Counted from the first letter of the stretch, positions 33,627 to 41,507 are shown. The stretch: DNA of 64,000 nt from SHAN690 sp041391765 (GCA_041391765.1 JAWKNJ010000014.1:154880-218879), one strand, 5' to 3'. Made by a program: numbers and translations. The notes: generated by a model not told the origin, from the letters alone.

Positions 33627-34803
33627 CCCTGATTTGAAACGCCTTTTTGAAGAAGGCTTTCAACTCGAATGGATTGGCGGACACTTAGTTGTCCGCCACA
33701 TTCCATACGTAACAATCGAAAAGAAGGTTAAGTACGGAGTCTTAATAACCAACTTAAGAGTGTCTAACAGCAGAGCGGACTTTGATAATAATCACCAGAT
33801 TTATTTTATCGGTGAAGCTCCCTGTCATGCCGATGGTACTCCAATTGAAGCTTTGAGTCTAAATGCAATGAGCATGGATCTTGGGAATGGTCTCATTGCC
33901 AACTTTCACTTTTCAAATAAGCCTTCCACTGGTTATGTAGACTATTATCACAAAATCTCACGTTATGTTGAAATTTTGGAGCACCAAGCATTAGCTATTG
34001 ATGGAAGTGTTATTGCCAGGCCGCATCTACCGCTCAAGGATGATAGTCCCGATTCGGTGTTCCAGTATTTCGATTACAATTCAAGTCGGGCAGGCATAAA
34101 TGCCGCAAATCAGAAACTCGCCAAACAAAAAATTGGAATTATTGGATTGGGTGGAAGCGGATCATACATCCTCGACTTTGTGTCTAAAACGCAGGTGGCA
34201 GAAATTCATCTGTTTGATGCGGATGTGTTCATGACCCACAATGCGTTCAGAGCACCAGGTGCCGCAAGCTTGGAGGACTTGAATGAAGAACTCAAGAAAG
34301 TGGACTATCATGCGAGAAAGTATAGTACGATGCACAAACACATCATCCCACATGCTGAATACATAACATCTGATAATATTCATTTGTTGAACGACTTGTC
34401 ATTTGCCTTTCTTTCAATGGATAGCAGTGAAGTGAAGGAGACCATCATTTTTTACCTCATAGTGCACGGTATTCCATTTGTGGACGTGGGTATGGCAGTG
34501 ATTAAGGTCAATGATCAACTTTTAGGGCAGGTGCGCACAACGCTCGTCACGCCTCAACAAAACGATCATTGGAGGGAAAGAATTTCTACTTCCCGAGCTG
34601 ATCAAGATGAATATGCAACCAACATTCAAGTTGCTGAGTTGAATGCATCGAATGCTGTTCAGGCAGTACTCATGTGGAAGAAATATTTCGGATTTTATCA
34701 GGATTTGACGCACGATTTCAACAGCGTGTTTGACATTAACACAGGAACAATAAATAATGAAGATCAAACATCAATTTGTAGAGTTTATCCCCTCAGTGCT
34801 TGA
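33601..34803 (+). CDS. E1-like ThiF adenylyltransferase with N-terminal DUF6791-like domain
   Basis: A 400-residue protein with two parts. Residues about 1-150 resemble DUF6791 (GHLVVRHIPYV, GEAPCHADGTPI with Cys75, FHFSNKPSTGYVDYYHKIS). Residues about 165-400 are a ThiF/E1 domain with the ATP-binding loop GLGGSG (182-187) and the DADVFMTHNAFR motif (206-217), including the conserved Asp, Asn and Arg. It would adenylate the C-terminus of the ubiquitin-like protein. Only two cysteines exist in the whole protein (75 and 393), and none lies in the usual E1 crossover loop. The gene overlaps both neighbours (26 and 47 bases). No separate E2 gene is present. Confidence 0.88.
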   Translation: MLRELIDHSPDLKRLFEEGFQLEWIGGHLVVRHIPYVTIEKKVKYGVLITNLRVSNSRADFDNNHQIYFIGEAPCHADGTPIEALSLNAMSMDLGNGLIANFHFSNKPSTGYVDYYHKISRYVEILEHQALAIDGSVIARPHLPLKDDSPDSVFQYFDYNSSRAGINAANQKLAKQKIGIIGLGGSGSYILDFVSKTQVAEIHLFDADVFMTHNAFRAPGAASLEDLNEELKKVDYHARKYSTMHKHIIPHAEYITSDNIHLLNDLSFAFLSMDSSEVKETIIFYLIVHGIPFVDVGMAVIKVNDQLLGQVRTTLVTPQQNDHWRERISTSRADQDEYATNIQVAELNASNAVQAVLMWKKYFGFYQDLTHDFNSVFDINTGTINNEDQTSICRVYPLSA

Positions 34804-35155
34804 GGAGGGGATACTTTACGTTTCAATGGATTACGGAACCGCTTCACACCTGTGTGCTTGCGGATGCGGAGAAAAAGTGGTTACTCCTTTTGGTAGACAA
34901 TTTTGGAAACTGACTTACGATGGTGAGTCAGTTTCCTTACGCCCTTCAATTGGAAACTGGAGCTACCAATGTCGATCTCACTATTGGATTAAGAATAATC
35001 GCATTGAATGGGACAGAACCTACAATGAGGCAGAAATAAAAAGTGTTCGAAACGAACAACAATCAGAGAATCAACAATTCAATGATCAGTTGAAACAGAA
35101 ACCAAAACCCGTGGTAGGTTTATTCAATCAGTTACGCAAAGCGGTTGGCCTCTGA
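34757..35155 (+). CDS. DUF6527 family protein with Cys/His cluster
   Basis: A 132-residue protein matching the DUF6527 pattern: KHQFVEFIPSVLEEGILYVS, then HLCACGCGEKVVTP (Cys33, 35, 37), SLRPSIGNW (60-68) and YQCRSHYWIKNNRIEW (Cys72, His75). The cysteines and His75 probably bind zinc. Conserved Ser64 and Ser74-His75 make a peptidase role conceivable. From memory, recent work on bacterial ubiquitination-like operons treats DUF6527 as a processing peptidase; I cannot check this here. A charged Gln-rich tail (about 88-132) follows. It overlaps the E1-like gene by 47 bases. Confidence 0.85.
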   Translation: MKIKHQFVEFIPSVLEEGILYVSMDYGTASHLCACGCGEKVVTPFGRQFWKLTYDGESVSLRPSIGNWSYQCRSHYWIKNNRIEWDRTYNEAEIKSVRNEQQSENQQFNDQLKQKPKPVVGLFNQLRKAVGL

Positions 35156-35285
35156 TTCCGTCATGCCTTGTACCAAAGCCATTTATTTTTCAGCGGCTGT
35201 CTTACGTCCACTGTTGAATGCTAGCTATGAGATTGCTTTTATTCCGATGATCCCCTAACATCGCATCCACATTAAATCCCACACC

Positions 35286-35513
35286 ATGCCACACATTCAA
35301 ATCAAACTGCTGGAAGGAAAAACGGAAGAACAGAAGCAGCTTTTGGCTGCTGAAGTCATCAAAGCCGCTCAAAGCGTCATCGGCTTAGGCGATGAGTCCT
35401 ATTCCGTTTCCATCGAAGATTTCACCCGAACCGAATGGAAAGACGATGTTTATCCCAAGCAAATCATGGGCAAAAAGGATATTCTTTATAAGGAGCCGGG
35501 GTATGTGATGTAA
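35286..35513 (+). CDS. 4-oxalocrotonate tautomerase-like enzyme
   Basis: A 75-residue tautomerase with the catalytic Pro2 exposed after Met removal (MPHIQIKLLEGKTEEQKQ), a helix with AAEVIKAAQSVIG, and the second strand SYSVSIEDF. Members use the N-terminal proline to interconvert enol and keto forms; the substrate is unknown. The 3' 120 bases are present a second time at 38657-38776 and the last 45 bases a third time at 37023-37067, each followed by an AGCTG-type repeat as here. Confidence 0.9.
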   Translation: MPHIQIKLLEGKTEEQKQLLAAEVIKAAQSVIGLGDESYSVSIEDFTRTEWKDDVYPKQIMGKKDILYKEPGYVM

Positions 35514-35518
35514 GAGGA

Positions 35519-35575
35519 AGCTGCTGGCCACTAGCCACTAGCTGTTAGCTATAAGCCTAGGGCCGCAGCGCAATG
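35519..35575. repeat. AGCTG-type interspersed repeat, copy 5
   Basis: Follows the tautomerase stop by five bases: AAGCTGCTGGCCACTAGCC, ACTAGCTGTTAGCTATAAGC, then CGCAGCGCAATGCC. Its first half is nearly identical to copy 6 and its tail resembles copy 7. Confidence 0.65.
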
Positions 35576-35640
35576 CCGACCCGAGCGCCATCTAAATCAC
35601 TGTTGTTGAGCCAATTCATATTGAAACTACCTTCGTTCGC

Positions 35641-37011
35641 ATGAGAACATCGATGCAGTTTTTGAATTCAGTCTTGGTTACTTTCTTGCTGACGGTATGG
35701 GCGCTACAAATTGATGCCCAAGGCGTACTCAAAGTACCTGAACAATATGCGAATATTAGCCAGGCTGTGGCCGGTGCCCATGAAGGTGACACCATCCTGA
35801 TTGCTCAGGGGACGTATCAAGGTACCGGCTTCCGATTGATTGAAATTGATAAGTCGCTTACCATTGCCGGGGAATATCTCTATACCAAGAATTTGCCTGA
35901 CGCGGCTCGGACCATCATCGATTGTGGCGGCACGAACAAAGAAGCCTTTACCGTAACTGGGGGTTCTGGTGTATGCGCTAAATTCATTGGGCTGAGTATA
36001 ACTGGCTTCATTGGGGAGGAATTTGACCGTGGTGCAATTAGGATCATTGGGTCAAACGCCATTTTTCAATCATGCCTTTTCCTCGATAATTCTGCTGTTG
36101 CATACCCTGCTTGGGGATTTGAAGGAACGGCAATATCTATTAAGGATTCTTCACAGGTAAAATTCTACAATTGTCTTTTCGCAGACAATATTGGAGCTGC
36201 TATTGGAGTAAACGATACCAAATTGCATCACCCCGATGGAAAGCAAGGCTTACCACCAAGAATTTATGTCACCGCATGCACATTTGCCAACAATACGGAT
36301 TGTGGCATAGCATTAAACGATTCGGGAAACGAAACAGTTCCTGAGCTATTCGTCAGCAACTCGATGTTCATCAGTAATGGCAACTATGGCATCTCCGGGG
36401 AATATGAAGGGAAGTCTCCGAACCACGTGTATCAAGTCCGAAACTGTTTATTCTATGGGAACTCATCTGGGCGGGTGAACGGTTATTACTTCGAACCAGA
36501 GATCTTCAAAACCATCGACACAAATTCGTTGGGAATAAACCTAGACTCATTCGGAAACTTTACAACAATTCCAAACTTCAAACCTGACAGCCTAGCGGAC
36601 TACCCGTACCAATATGCATACAATTCCCCCAATGTCAATACAGGTTCGACTGACACCTTTGACGTGGACAATTCCATCACCGACATTGGCTTTGGAAACA
36701 TCAAGAAGTTCTTCGATTTAGAATGCGACTATGAATCACTGATTGCATCTATCGAAAACGCTCGGTCTGGAACATCTGAGTCCATTCGGATTTACCCAAA
36801 TCCGTCCAGCGATCATGTTTTCATAGATGGTATTTCCAAAGGCCAACATCAATCATTGGTGAACATTCGCACAATTAGCGGGCAGTTGGTCATGGAGATG
36901 AATTACGCTCCAGAAGGCATTGATGTTCAACACTTGAAGCCGGGTATCTACCTCATAACGGTGACTTCAAATGACCGCATCCGTACTCAGCGATTGGTGA
37001 TTCAACATTGA
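35641..37011 (+). CDS. Secreted right-handed beta-helix protein with T9SS sorting domain
   Basis: A 456-residue exported protein with a signal peptide ending near QIDAQ. The body is a parallel beta-helix with the pectate-lyase/DUF1565-like opening VPEQYANISQAVAGAHEGD and many N-rich turns (CLFADNIGAAIGVND, TFANNTDCGIALNDSG). The end is a T9SS type A sorting domain (IRIYPNPSSDHVFIDG...LKPGIYLITV). Such proteins bind or cleave polysaccharides at the cell surface; no catalytic residues are evident. TACCTTCG, one base off the -7 box, ends five bases before the ATG. It lies between two copies of the tautomerase 3' end. Confidence 0.88.
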   Translation: MRTSMQFLNSVLVTFLLTVWALQIDAQGVLKVPEQYANISQAVAGAHEGDTILIAQGTYQGTGFRLIEIDKSLTIAGEYLYTKNLPDAARTIIDCGGTNKEAFTVTGGSGVCAKFIGLSITGFIGEEFDRGAIRIIGSNAIFQSCLFLDNSAVAYPAWGFEGTAISIKDSSQVKFYNCLFADNIGAAIGVNDTKLHHPDGKQGLPPRIYVTACTFANNTDCGIALNDSGNETVPELFVSNSMFISNGNYGISGEYEGKSPNHVYQVRNCLFYGNSSGRVNGYYFEPEIFKTIDTNSLGINLDSFGNFTTIPNFKPDSLADYPYQYAYNSPNVNTGSTDTFDVDNSITDIGFGNIKKFFDLECDYESLIASIENARSGTSESIRIYPNPSSDHVFIDGISKGQHQSLVNIRTISGQLVMEMNYAPEGIDVQHLKPGIYLITVTSNDRIRTQRLVIQH

Positions 37012-37022
37012 CCCTTTCACGC

Positions 37023-37067
37023 GGCAAGAAAGACATATGTTTTAAGGAGCCGGAGTATGTGATGTGA
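37023..37067 (+). pseudogene. Short duplicate of the tautomerase 3' end
   Basis: These 45 bases align without gaps to the last 45 bases of the tautomerase gene (35469-35513), including GGAGCCGG-GTATGTGATGT and a stop (TGA instead of TAA). It lies 11 bases after the T9SS gene stop and runs straight into an AGCTG repeat copy, like the intact gene. It has no start and is not functional. Confidence 0.7.
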
Positions 37068-37103
37068 GCTGCTGGCTACTAGCCTCTAGCTGTTAGCTCG
37101 CGC
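37066..37103. repeat. AGCTG-type interspersed repeat, copy 6
   Basis: GAGCTGCTGGCTACTAGCC then TCTAGCTGTTAGCTCGCGCC. It differs from copy 5 at only a few positions over about 30 bases and shares the same left neighbour (tautomerase 3' end). Confidence 0.65.
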
Positions 37104-37108
37104 CTGAG

Positions 37109-38443
37109 CTAAAACTGTCCTGCGTATTCCGGAATTTTGTGTGCCAAAAAATAAGGCAGGTTCATTAACGTAAACTCCTTTCCCTCACGCGTCTTTGCCT
37201 GTTCCAAAGAGTAGTTGTTTGCCAGCATCCGCATAGCCATGCTATGATCGCATTCGTTCATGAATTGATGCAACGACTTTAGTTTGCCTTGTGCACCTGA
37301 TTTCACCTCCAAAGGGATCACACGCTGGCCTTGCTGAAAGACCAAATCCACTTCGGCACTGCTGTTTGCCTTATCGCGAACCCAAAAACTTGGGTGAAAA
37401 GAAGGCGCTGTGTGCTGAGCCTGAAACTGCTGCACGACCATGTGCTGAATGATCTTCCCGCGATGAAAATCAGTCATATCGCGCAGGGCTATCATGTCCG
37501 CCTGTATGCCCAACGCAAAATTCAGGAGCCCCGTGTCTAAAAATTGCAGCCTCGGCTTTCTGGTGAGGTTCGCGGTGATGGGTGCGCTGGTGGCTGTGGT
37601 TGGATAGATCAATTGTATGACGCGCGACTTGTCTAGTGTTCGCAGCGCTTCCCCCACTTCCCGCGATCGGTAATTGGAGTTGCCAAAGCCCCCAAATGTG
37701 ATGCGGTCTTTTTCACCCGGGGCCGTGTCCATGATGTGACGGATCACGTTTTGCTCCGTGCGATTTTGCGCGTATTTCTTTACATCATCCTTATACCCTT
37801 GCCACAGCGACTCATAGATGGGCCTCAGGTTGGCCATGTTACCGTCCTTTGCATACTGCTTCACCACTTCGGGCATTCCCCCGATGATGGTGTAAGTGTG
37901 AAACAGCTGTAGGAGCGTGTTATAGGCATAGTCAGGAAATGGAATGATGTTCAGCGCCCCCAGCGCTGCATCGTGTCCTAATGCCATCAGAAATTCTTCA
38001 AAGTCGAAGGGATGCAAAACCAATTGCTCCACGCGCCCGACCGGAAAGGATCCTACATCCTTCAGCGCAAACTCAAGCAGCGAGCCCGCGGCAATGACAT
38101 GAATGGAAGGAAACTCTTCGTAGAAGTAGCGCAACTGCTTGATTGCCGTTGGGGATTCCTGAATCTCATCAATGAACAGCAATGTTGGTTTGTTATCCCT
38201 TGGTGTGTTGCTCTGCAGGAATATGGCGTTTACGATTTGCTCCAGCGAGTCCGCTCCTTCAAATAGGCGCTGATGAGCTGGCTTCTCAAGGTTGAGCGAG
38301 ATAAAATGATCGAAGGTTTTTCCAAAGTCAGTCACCACAGTCGTTTTACCTACCTGTCTGGCTCCGCGTATTACCAAAGGCTTACGATCTTCCTTGGTTT
38401 TCCAGCTATTTAACTGATTGATGATCTTTCGGTTAAATCCCAT
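37109..38443 (-). CDS. AAA+ ATPase with DUF4143 domain
   Basis: A 444-residue protein with a P-loop near the N-terminus (GARQVGKTT, 27-35), Walker B LLFIDEIQE, sensor-like VIAAGSLLEFAL, and a C-terminal DUF4143 domain with a nuclease-like core (FWVRDKANSSAEVDLVFQQG...VIPLEVKSG), whose E-V-D and E-V-K residues recall PD-(D/E)XK enzymes. This class is very common in Bacteroidota genomes with unknown role; links to mobile elements and defence have been proposed. It is a single gene preceded by three phased repeats. Confidence 0.9.
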   Translation of the reverse strand: MGFNRKIINQLNSWKTKEDRKPLVIRGARQVGKTTVVTDFGKTFDHFISLNLEKPAHQRLFEGADSLEQIVNAIFLQSNTPRDNKPTLLFIDEIQESPTAIKQLRYFYEEFPSIHVIAAGSLLEFALKDVGSFPVGRVEQLVLHPFDFEEFLMALGHDAALGALNIIPFPDYAYNTLLQLFHTYTIIGGMPEVVKQYAKDGNMANLRPIYESLWQGYKDDVKKYAQNRTEQNVIRHIMDTAPGEKDRITFGGFGNSNYRSREVGEALRTLDKSRVIQLIYPTTATSAPITANLTRKPRLQFLDTGLLNFALGIQADMIALRDMTDFHRGKIIQHMVVQQFQAQHTAPSFHPSFWVRDKANSSAEVDLVFQQGQRVIPLEVKSGAQGKLKSLHQFMNECDHSMAMRMLANNYSLEQAKTREGKEFTLMNLPYFLAHKIPEYAGQF

Positions 38444-38444
38444 T

Positions 38445-38529
38445 TTGTAACAAATACAGGGTAAATGTAGCCATTAATTGTAACAAATACAGGGTATGAA
38501 TCAATCTAAATTGTAATAAATACAGGGTA
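38445..38529. promoter_or_regulatory. Three 19-bp direct repeats at 33-bp spacing before the DUF4143 gene
   Basis: TTGTAACAAATACAGGGTA at 38445-38463 and 38478-38496 and TTGTAATAAATACAGGGTA at 38511-38529. Start-to-start distance is 33 bases both times, about three helical turns, so bound proteins would sit on one face of the DNA. The spacers differ in sequence. The first copy starts two bases upstream of the ATG of the ATPase gene (minus strand), so occupancy would block transcription or translation start. Confidence 0.75.
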
Positions 38530-38612
38530 TTTAAAGAATTTCTCCGCTACAGTTAAAAAATCAACCCCCTCAAAAGCGTGCGATTACTTATGCCCAGATC
38601 CATTAAAATCCG

Positions 38613-38659
38613 AAATCAACACGCCTTCTCGTTTGGGATCACCAAAAGGGGCACACGAG
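38613..38659 (-). pseudogene. Duplicate of the 3' end of the usp gene at 40683
   Basis: 47 bases match 40680-40726 with one difference, covering the C-terminal codons and stop of the universal stress protein gene on the minus strand (ending VIPNEKAC). It is joined at a shared GAG to a tautomerase fragment in the opposite orientation. It is part of a 456-base gap without genes (38444-38899). Confidence 0.75.
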
Positions 38660-38776
38660 CCTTATTCCATTTCCATCGAAGATTTCACCCGAGCCGAATA
38701 GAAAGACGATGTCTATCCCAACCAAATCATGGGGAAGAAGGACATTCTTTATAAAGAGCCGGGGTATGTGATGTGA
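38657..38776 (+). pseudogene. Truncated duplicate of the tautomerase gene
   Basis: 120 bases align without gaps to 35394-35513, with about 12 differences by eye (about 90 per cent identity). A TGG codon is changed to TAG (GAATAG at 38695-38700), which would stop translation, and the 5' half of the gene is missing. It is followed by repeat copy 7, in the same relation as in the intact gene. Confidence 0.8.
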
Positions 38777-38778
38777 AA

Positions 38779-38840
38779 AAAGCTGTCGGCTTTTAGCTGT
38801 TAGCTATCAGCCTGGGCCTGCAGCGCAATGCCAGCCCACG
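38779..38840. repeat. AGCTG-type interspersed repeat, copy 7
   Basis: AGCTGTCGGCTTTTAGCTG, TTAGCTATCAGCC, then TGGGCCTGCAGCGCAATGCC. The tail GCAGCGCAATGCC is shared with copy 5, which shows that the duplicated unit was tautomerase end plus repeat plus some downstream sequence. Confidence 0.65.
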
Positions 38841-38899
38841 CTTTCAAGTTTTCATCCATTTGCTGCTTGGAAAGGCCTTGGAAATATGCGTCTTCGGTG

Positions 38900-39490
38900 T
38901 TAATTCTTATGTCCTCCAAGCGTTTGAAACCTCACACCTACTTCTAAAGCCAAATACCACACCCCTCTAGGAGTTCCAGGAAAGGCATAAATGCACTGGG
39001 GTTTAAAGTAAGTGTTCAGCTTCCCGGTGCCCACGGTGTTCCGGTCCTTACCCAAGGTGAGCGATGCGGAGGCCGCTGCATAGTGAATGGTCGTGAACGA
39101 GCGTTCCCACTCGCTTCCGTGCAGGCGGTACACTTCGGGTACGATGGTGCCAAGGTAACCCGCTCCAAGCCCTATACTCAGGTAGCGACCTGAAGGTTTC
39201 AGTCGCGTATAGGCCAATTCGGGGATGCTGAACAGCCCGGTTTGAAAGTGACAGTGATGGTAAAAACCCAGGTTAGGGCTCAGCTCGATGCGTTTCTCTA
39301 GGGTGATTTCTGTACCGCGTTTGTCCTTGGTTTTGGTCCAGGTTTTCAAGGGGTAGGTGGCTGCTACCTTGAGTCCCGGATGGGTGGCGGTTTCTCCGAA
39401 ATAGGCCACGTCTACGGTGGCGGGGCGGAGTTGCTGTGCTGTGCTTAGGAAGGGCACACTCAGAAGGAGGGAAAGGATGAAGGTTCTCAC
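38900..39490 (-). CDS. Exported protein of unknown function, possible small barrel
   Basis: A 196-residue protein with a signal peptide (MRTFILSLLLSVPFLSTAQ). The mature part is rich in aromatic residues and alternating beta strands (LSIGLGAGYLG, ALEVGVRFQTLG), which suggests a small outer-membrane beta-barrel or a soluble beta protein. Its start overlaps the stop of the upstream hydrolase gene by four bases, so both are made from one message. No family is recognised. Confidence 0.75.
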   Translation of the reverse strand: MRTFILSLLLSVPFLSTAQQLRPATVDVAYFGETATHPGLKVAATYPLKTWTKTKDKRGTEITLEKRIELSPNLGFYHHCHFQTGLFSIPELAYTRLKPSGRYLSIGLGAGYLGTIVPEVYRLHGSEWERSFTTIHYAAASASLTLGKDRNTVGTGKLNTYFKPQCIYAFPGTPRGVWYLALEVGVRFQTLGGHKN

Positions 39491-40569
39491 TGGTTCAAAT
39501 AGGTTTTGATGATTTCATAAAAAGCCTCGGGTTGGTCGGTATAGCACGTATGGCCTGCATGGTCGATGATGTGGATCTCTTTGTTGGCCGAACTCACCTG
39601 GTCAAATACATAAAGCTCTTCCTCGGGTGGACAGATGTCGTCAAAGCGACCACCAACGATGAGCAAGTCCTGGGTGATCTCACCCAGTTGGGAAGTGAGT
39701 GGCACGACCATTTCTTCCAGGAGAATGCGGGATGCTATTTCCCCTCTGTACCTACCGCTGAGGTAGCTGATGGGGTTGTAGCGCGAAGCGAAGGCGACTT
39801 TGGCATACTGACCCACGGTGGGCAGTTTCTCGGGGTAGTCGATGTAGACCAGGTCTTCCACGTATTCGTTCCATTGGTTCATCAACTCGTATTCGTTGTC
39901 ACCCGGCAACAGTTCGATCACCGGGTGGGCGTTCAGCCAGTCCACTACTTCTTCCCACTGCTCCACCCGTCTGCCCCGACTCAGTTCGAGTTGGGCGGTG
40001 TTCCAGAGAAATTCACGCCTGAACTTCCAGCGGAGGGTATCTTGCTCAGAGTCGGTGGTGACGGGAGCATCTACGGCAATGAAGGCCACGGGGGTGGCAG
40101 CATCCCCTTTTGCGATCATGTATTCATACATGAGTCCGCCTCCAAAACTGTGACCGAGCATGACGATGTCTGCATCATAGGCGGTGGATAAAAAGTCGGT
40201 GACAGCAGAGAGGTCGTCTACCCAGGTGGCACTGACGTTATCGCCTTGCGAATACTGTCCTTGCCAGTTGCCCATGCCACGTTGATCGTAGTAGGCTACG
40301 GCAAAGTCTTTTTCCAGGGTGTTTTTCCATTCGGGATAGTCGATGTGGGCGAAATCAAGAGAGGCGTATCCTGGCCCGCCCTGGATATAAAGCAGTATCT
40401 TGCCGCTGGCGGTGTTTCCGCGCACCAGCACCGGAATCAGGTAGTCTCCATTTTCAACGTGAAAGCTGTCATTCACAGCAGTGCCGAGTTCAAAAGGCTC
40501 TTTCCGACAGGATGATAGTGCTAGCGCTACAGTTAATAGAATGCCTGCACCGAACAGTGTTTTCTTCAT
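39487..40569 (-). CDS. Alpha/beta hydrolase lipoprotein (proline iminopeptidase-like)
   Basis: A 360-residue protein. ATG 40569 gives a lipoprotein signal MKKTLFGAGILLTVALALSS with Cys21; an upstream TTG frame would bury it. The alpha/beta hydrolase core has the oxyanion-loop GGPGYASLDF, YYDQRGMGNWQGQ, the nucleophile elbow GHSFGG (Ser), the acid in GGRFDDICPPEE and the His in DHAGHTCYTDQPE. The GGPG and DQRG motifs are typical of proline iminopeptidases (S33). It is probably anchored in the envelope, acting on peptides or esters. It is co-translated with the next exported protein. Confidence 0.88.
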   Translation of the reverse strand: MKKTLFGAGILLTVALALSSCRKEPFELGTAVNDSFHVENGDYLIPVLVRGNTASGKILLYIQGGPGYASLDFAHIDYPEWKNTLEKDFAVAYYDQRGMGNWQGQYSQGDNVSATWVDDLSAVTDFLSTAYDADIVMLGHSFGGGLMYEYMIAKGDAATPVAFIAVDAPVTTDSEQDTLRWKFRREFLWNTAQLELSRGRRVEQWEEVVDWLNAHPVIELLPGDNEYELMNQWNEYVEDLVYIDYPEKLPTVGQYAKVAFASRYNPISYLSGRYRGEIASRILLEEMVVPLTSQLGEITQDLLIVGGRFDDICPPEEELYVFDQVSSANKEIHIIDHAGHTCYTDQPEAFYEIIKTYLNQ

Positions 40570-40682
40570 GTGTGTTTTGTGAATTTGTCCGAATGACAAC
40601 TCACAGGGCAAATACCCCCACACGTACAAATGTTTTCACTCGAGTTTTGTAAAGACTATCTGCCTCACGAATGACCTGCAAA

Positions 40683-41507
40683 TCAACACGCCTTCTCGTT
40701 TGGGATCACCAACAGGGGCACACGAGTCTTCACCGTCATGGAACTGGTTTGGCTGCCCTTGGTCAAGCCCTCGAAAAAGCCCACCCGATGCGGAATCATG
40801 ATAAGTAGGTCGGCCGGGAACCGCTCCAGGCCTTCGCGAATTCCGTCACCCACTTTGGCGTTGTTGACGTATTTAAACTCGTGGTCAACATCATGAAGAA
40901 TTCTGGCCATGACGCGTTCCATGTCGTCCAAACTTCGCTCGTCTTCATCTTTCGTAACCACATGAAAAACTTCGAGATGCGCCTTCAATTCATTTACAAA
41001 TCGCTTCATCACACCCAGTTCGCAATTGTCTTTTAGGTAGGAGGTTTCACAGGCATACATAACTTTCTGAACCCCATCATAGTGGATATCATTCGGTACC
41101 ACGAGCAATGGAAATTGCATGAGCTTGATGACGGCCGTAGTGGTGTTTCCGAAGAGCTTGTATTCCTTCAGGTTGCTTTCAATTCCCATGACCACCATCT
41201 CCGCCACATTGTACTTCATGTAGCTCTTGATGGCATCCACCGGATCGCCTTCCCTCAACGCATGCTTAACACTAATACCATGGCGTTTTGATGTCTTTGC
41301 TGCCAGGTCTGCTAACTGCTTTTCGCTGCGCTGATACAGCTTACTACTGCCTTTGGAAGTGACCAACGAATTGCTGGCGTGAATGCTCATTTTGTAAGAG
41401 TGAAAAAGGATCAAAGTTGATCCCAAGGAACGAGCTAATTGCGCTGCATATTCAACGGCATTGCTCGCAGCAGGCGAGTAATCTGTGGCAACAAGAATAG
41501 TTTTCAT
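40683..41507 (-). CDS. Universal stress protein, two UspA domains
   Basis: A 274-residue tandem Usp. ATG 41507 (MKTILVATDYSPAASNAVEY) is preferred to upstream in-frame codons. The first domain has a degenerate nucleotide loop (MGIESNLKEYKLFGNTTTAV), and the second IMIPHRVGFFEGLTKGSQ. Both keep the closing PLLVVP/PLLVIP strand. ATP binding is uncertain. Its last 47 bases exist a second time at 38613-38659. A 225-base interval separates it from the divergent TlpA-like gene and carries two ACCACC-ATAGTTG motifs. Confidence 0.85.
   Translation of the reverse strand: MKTILVATDYSPAASNAVEYAAQLARSLGSTLILFHSYKMSIHASNSLVTSKGSSKLYQRSEKQLADLAAKTSKRHGISVKHALREGDPVDAIKSYMKYNVAEMVVMGIESNLKEYKLFGNTTTAVIKLMQFPLLVVPNDIHYDGVQKVMYACETSYLKDNCELGVMKRFVNELKAHLEVFHVVTKDEDERSLDDMERVMARILHDVDHEFKYVNNAKVGDGIREGLERFPADLLIMIPHRVGFFEGLTKGSQTSSMTVKTRVPLLVIPNEKAC

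Noticed and set aside
33138..35155. CBASS or Bil-type defence locus
   Set aside because: No CD-NTase, Cap effector, JAB peptidase or separate E2 gene is present; the Ubl and DUF6527 pair points to a different class.
38445..38529. Mini-CRISPR array
   Set aside because: Three 19-bp repeats with 14-bp spacers are too short for CRISPR, there are no cas genes, and the array abuts a start codon, so a regulatory reading fits better.
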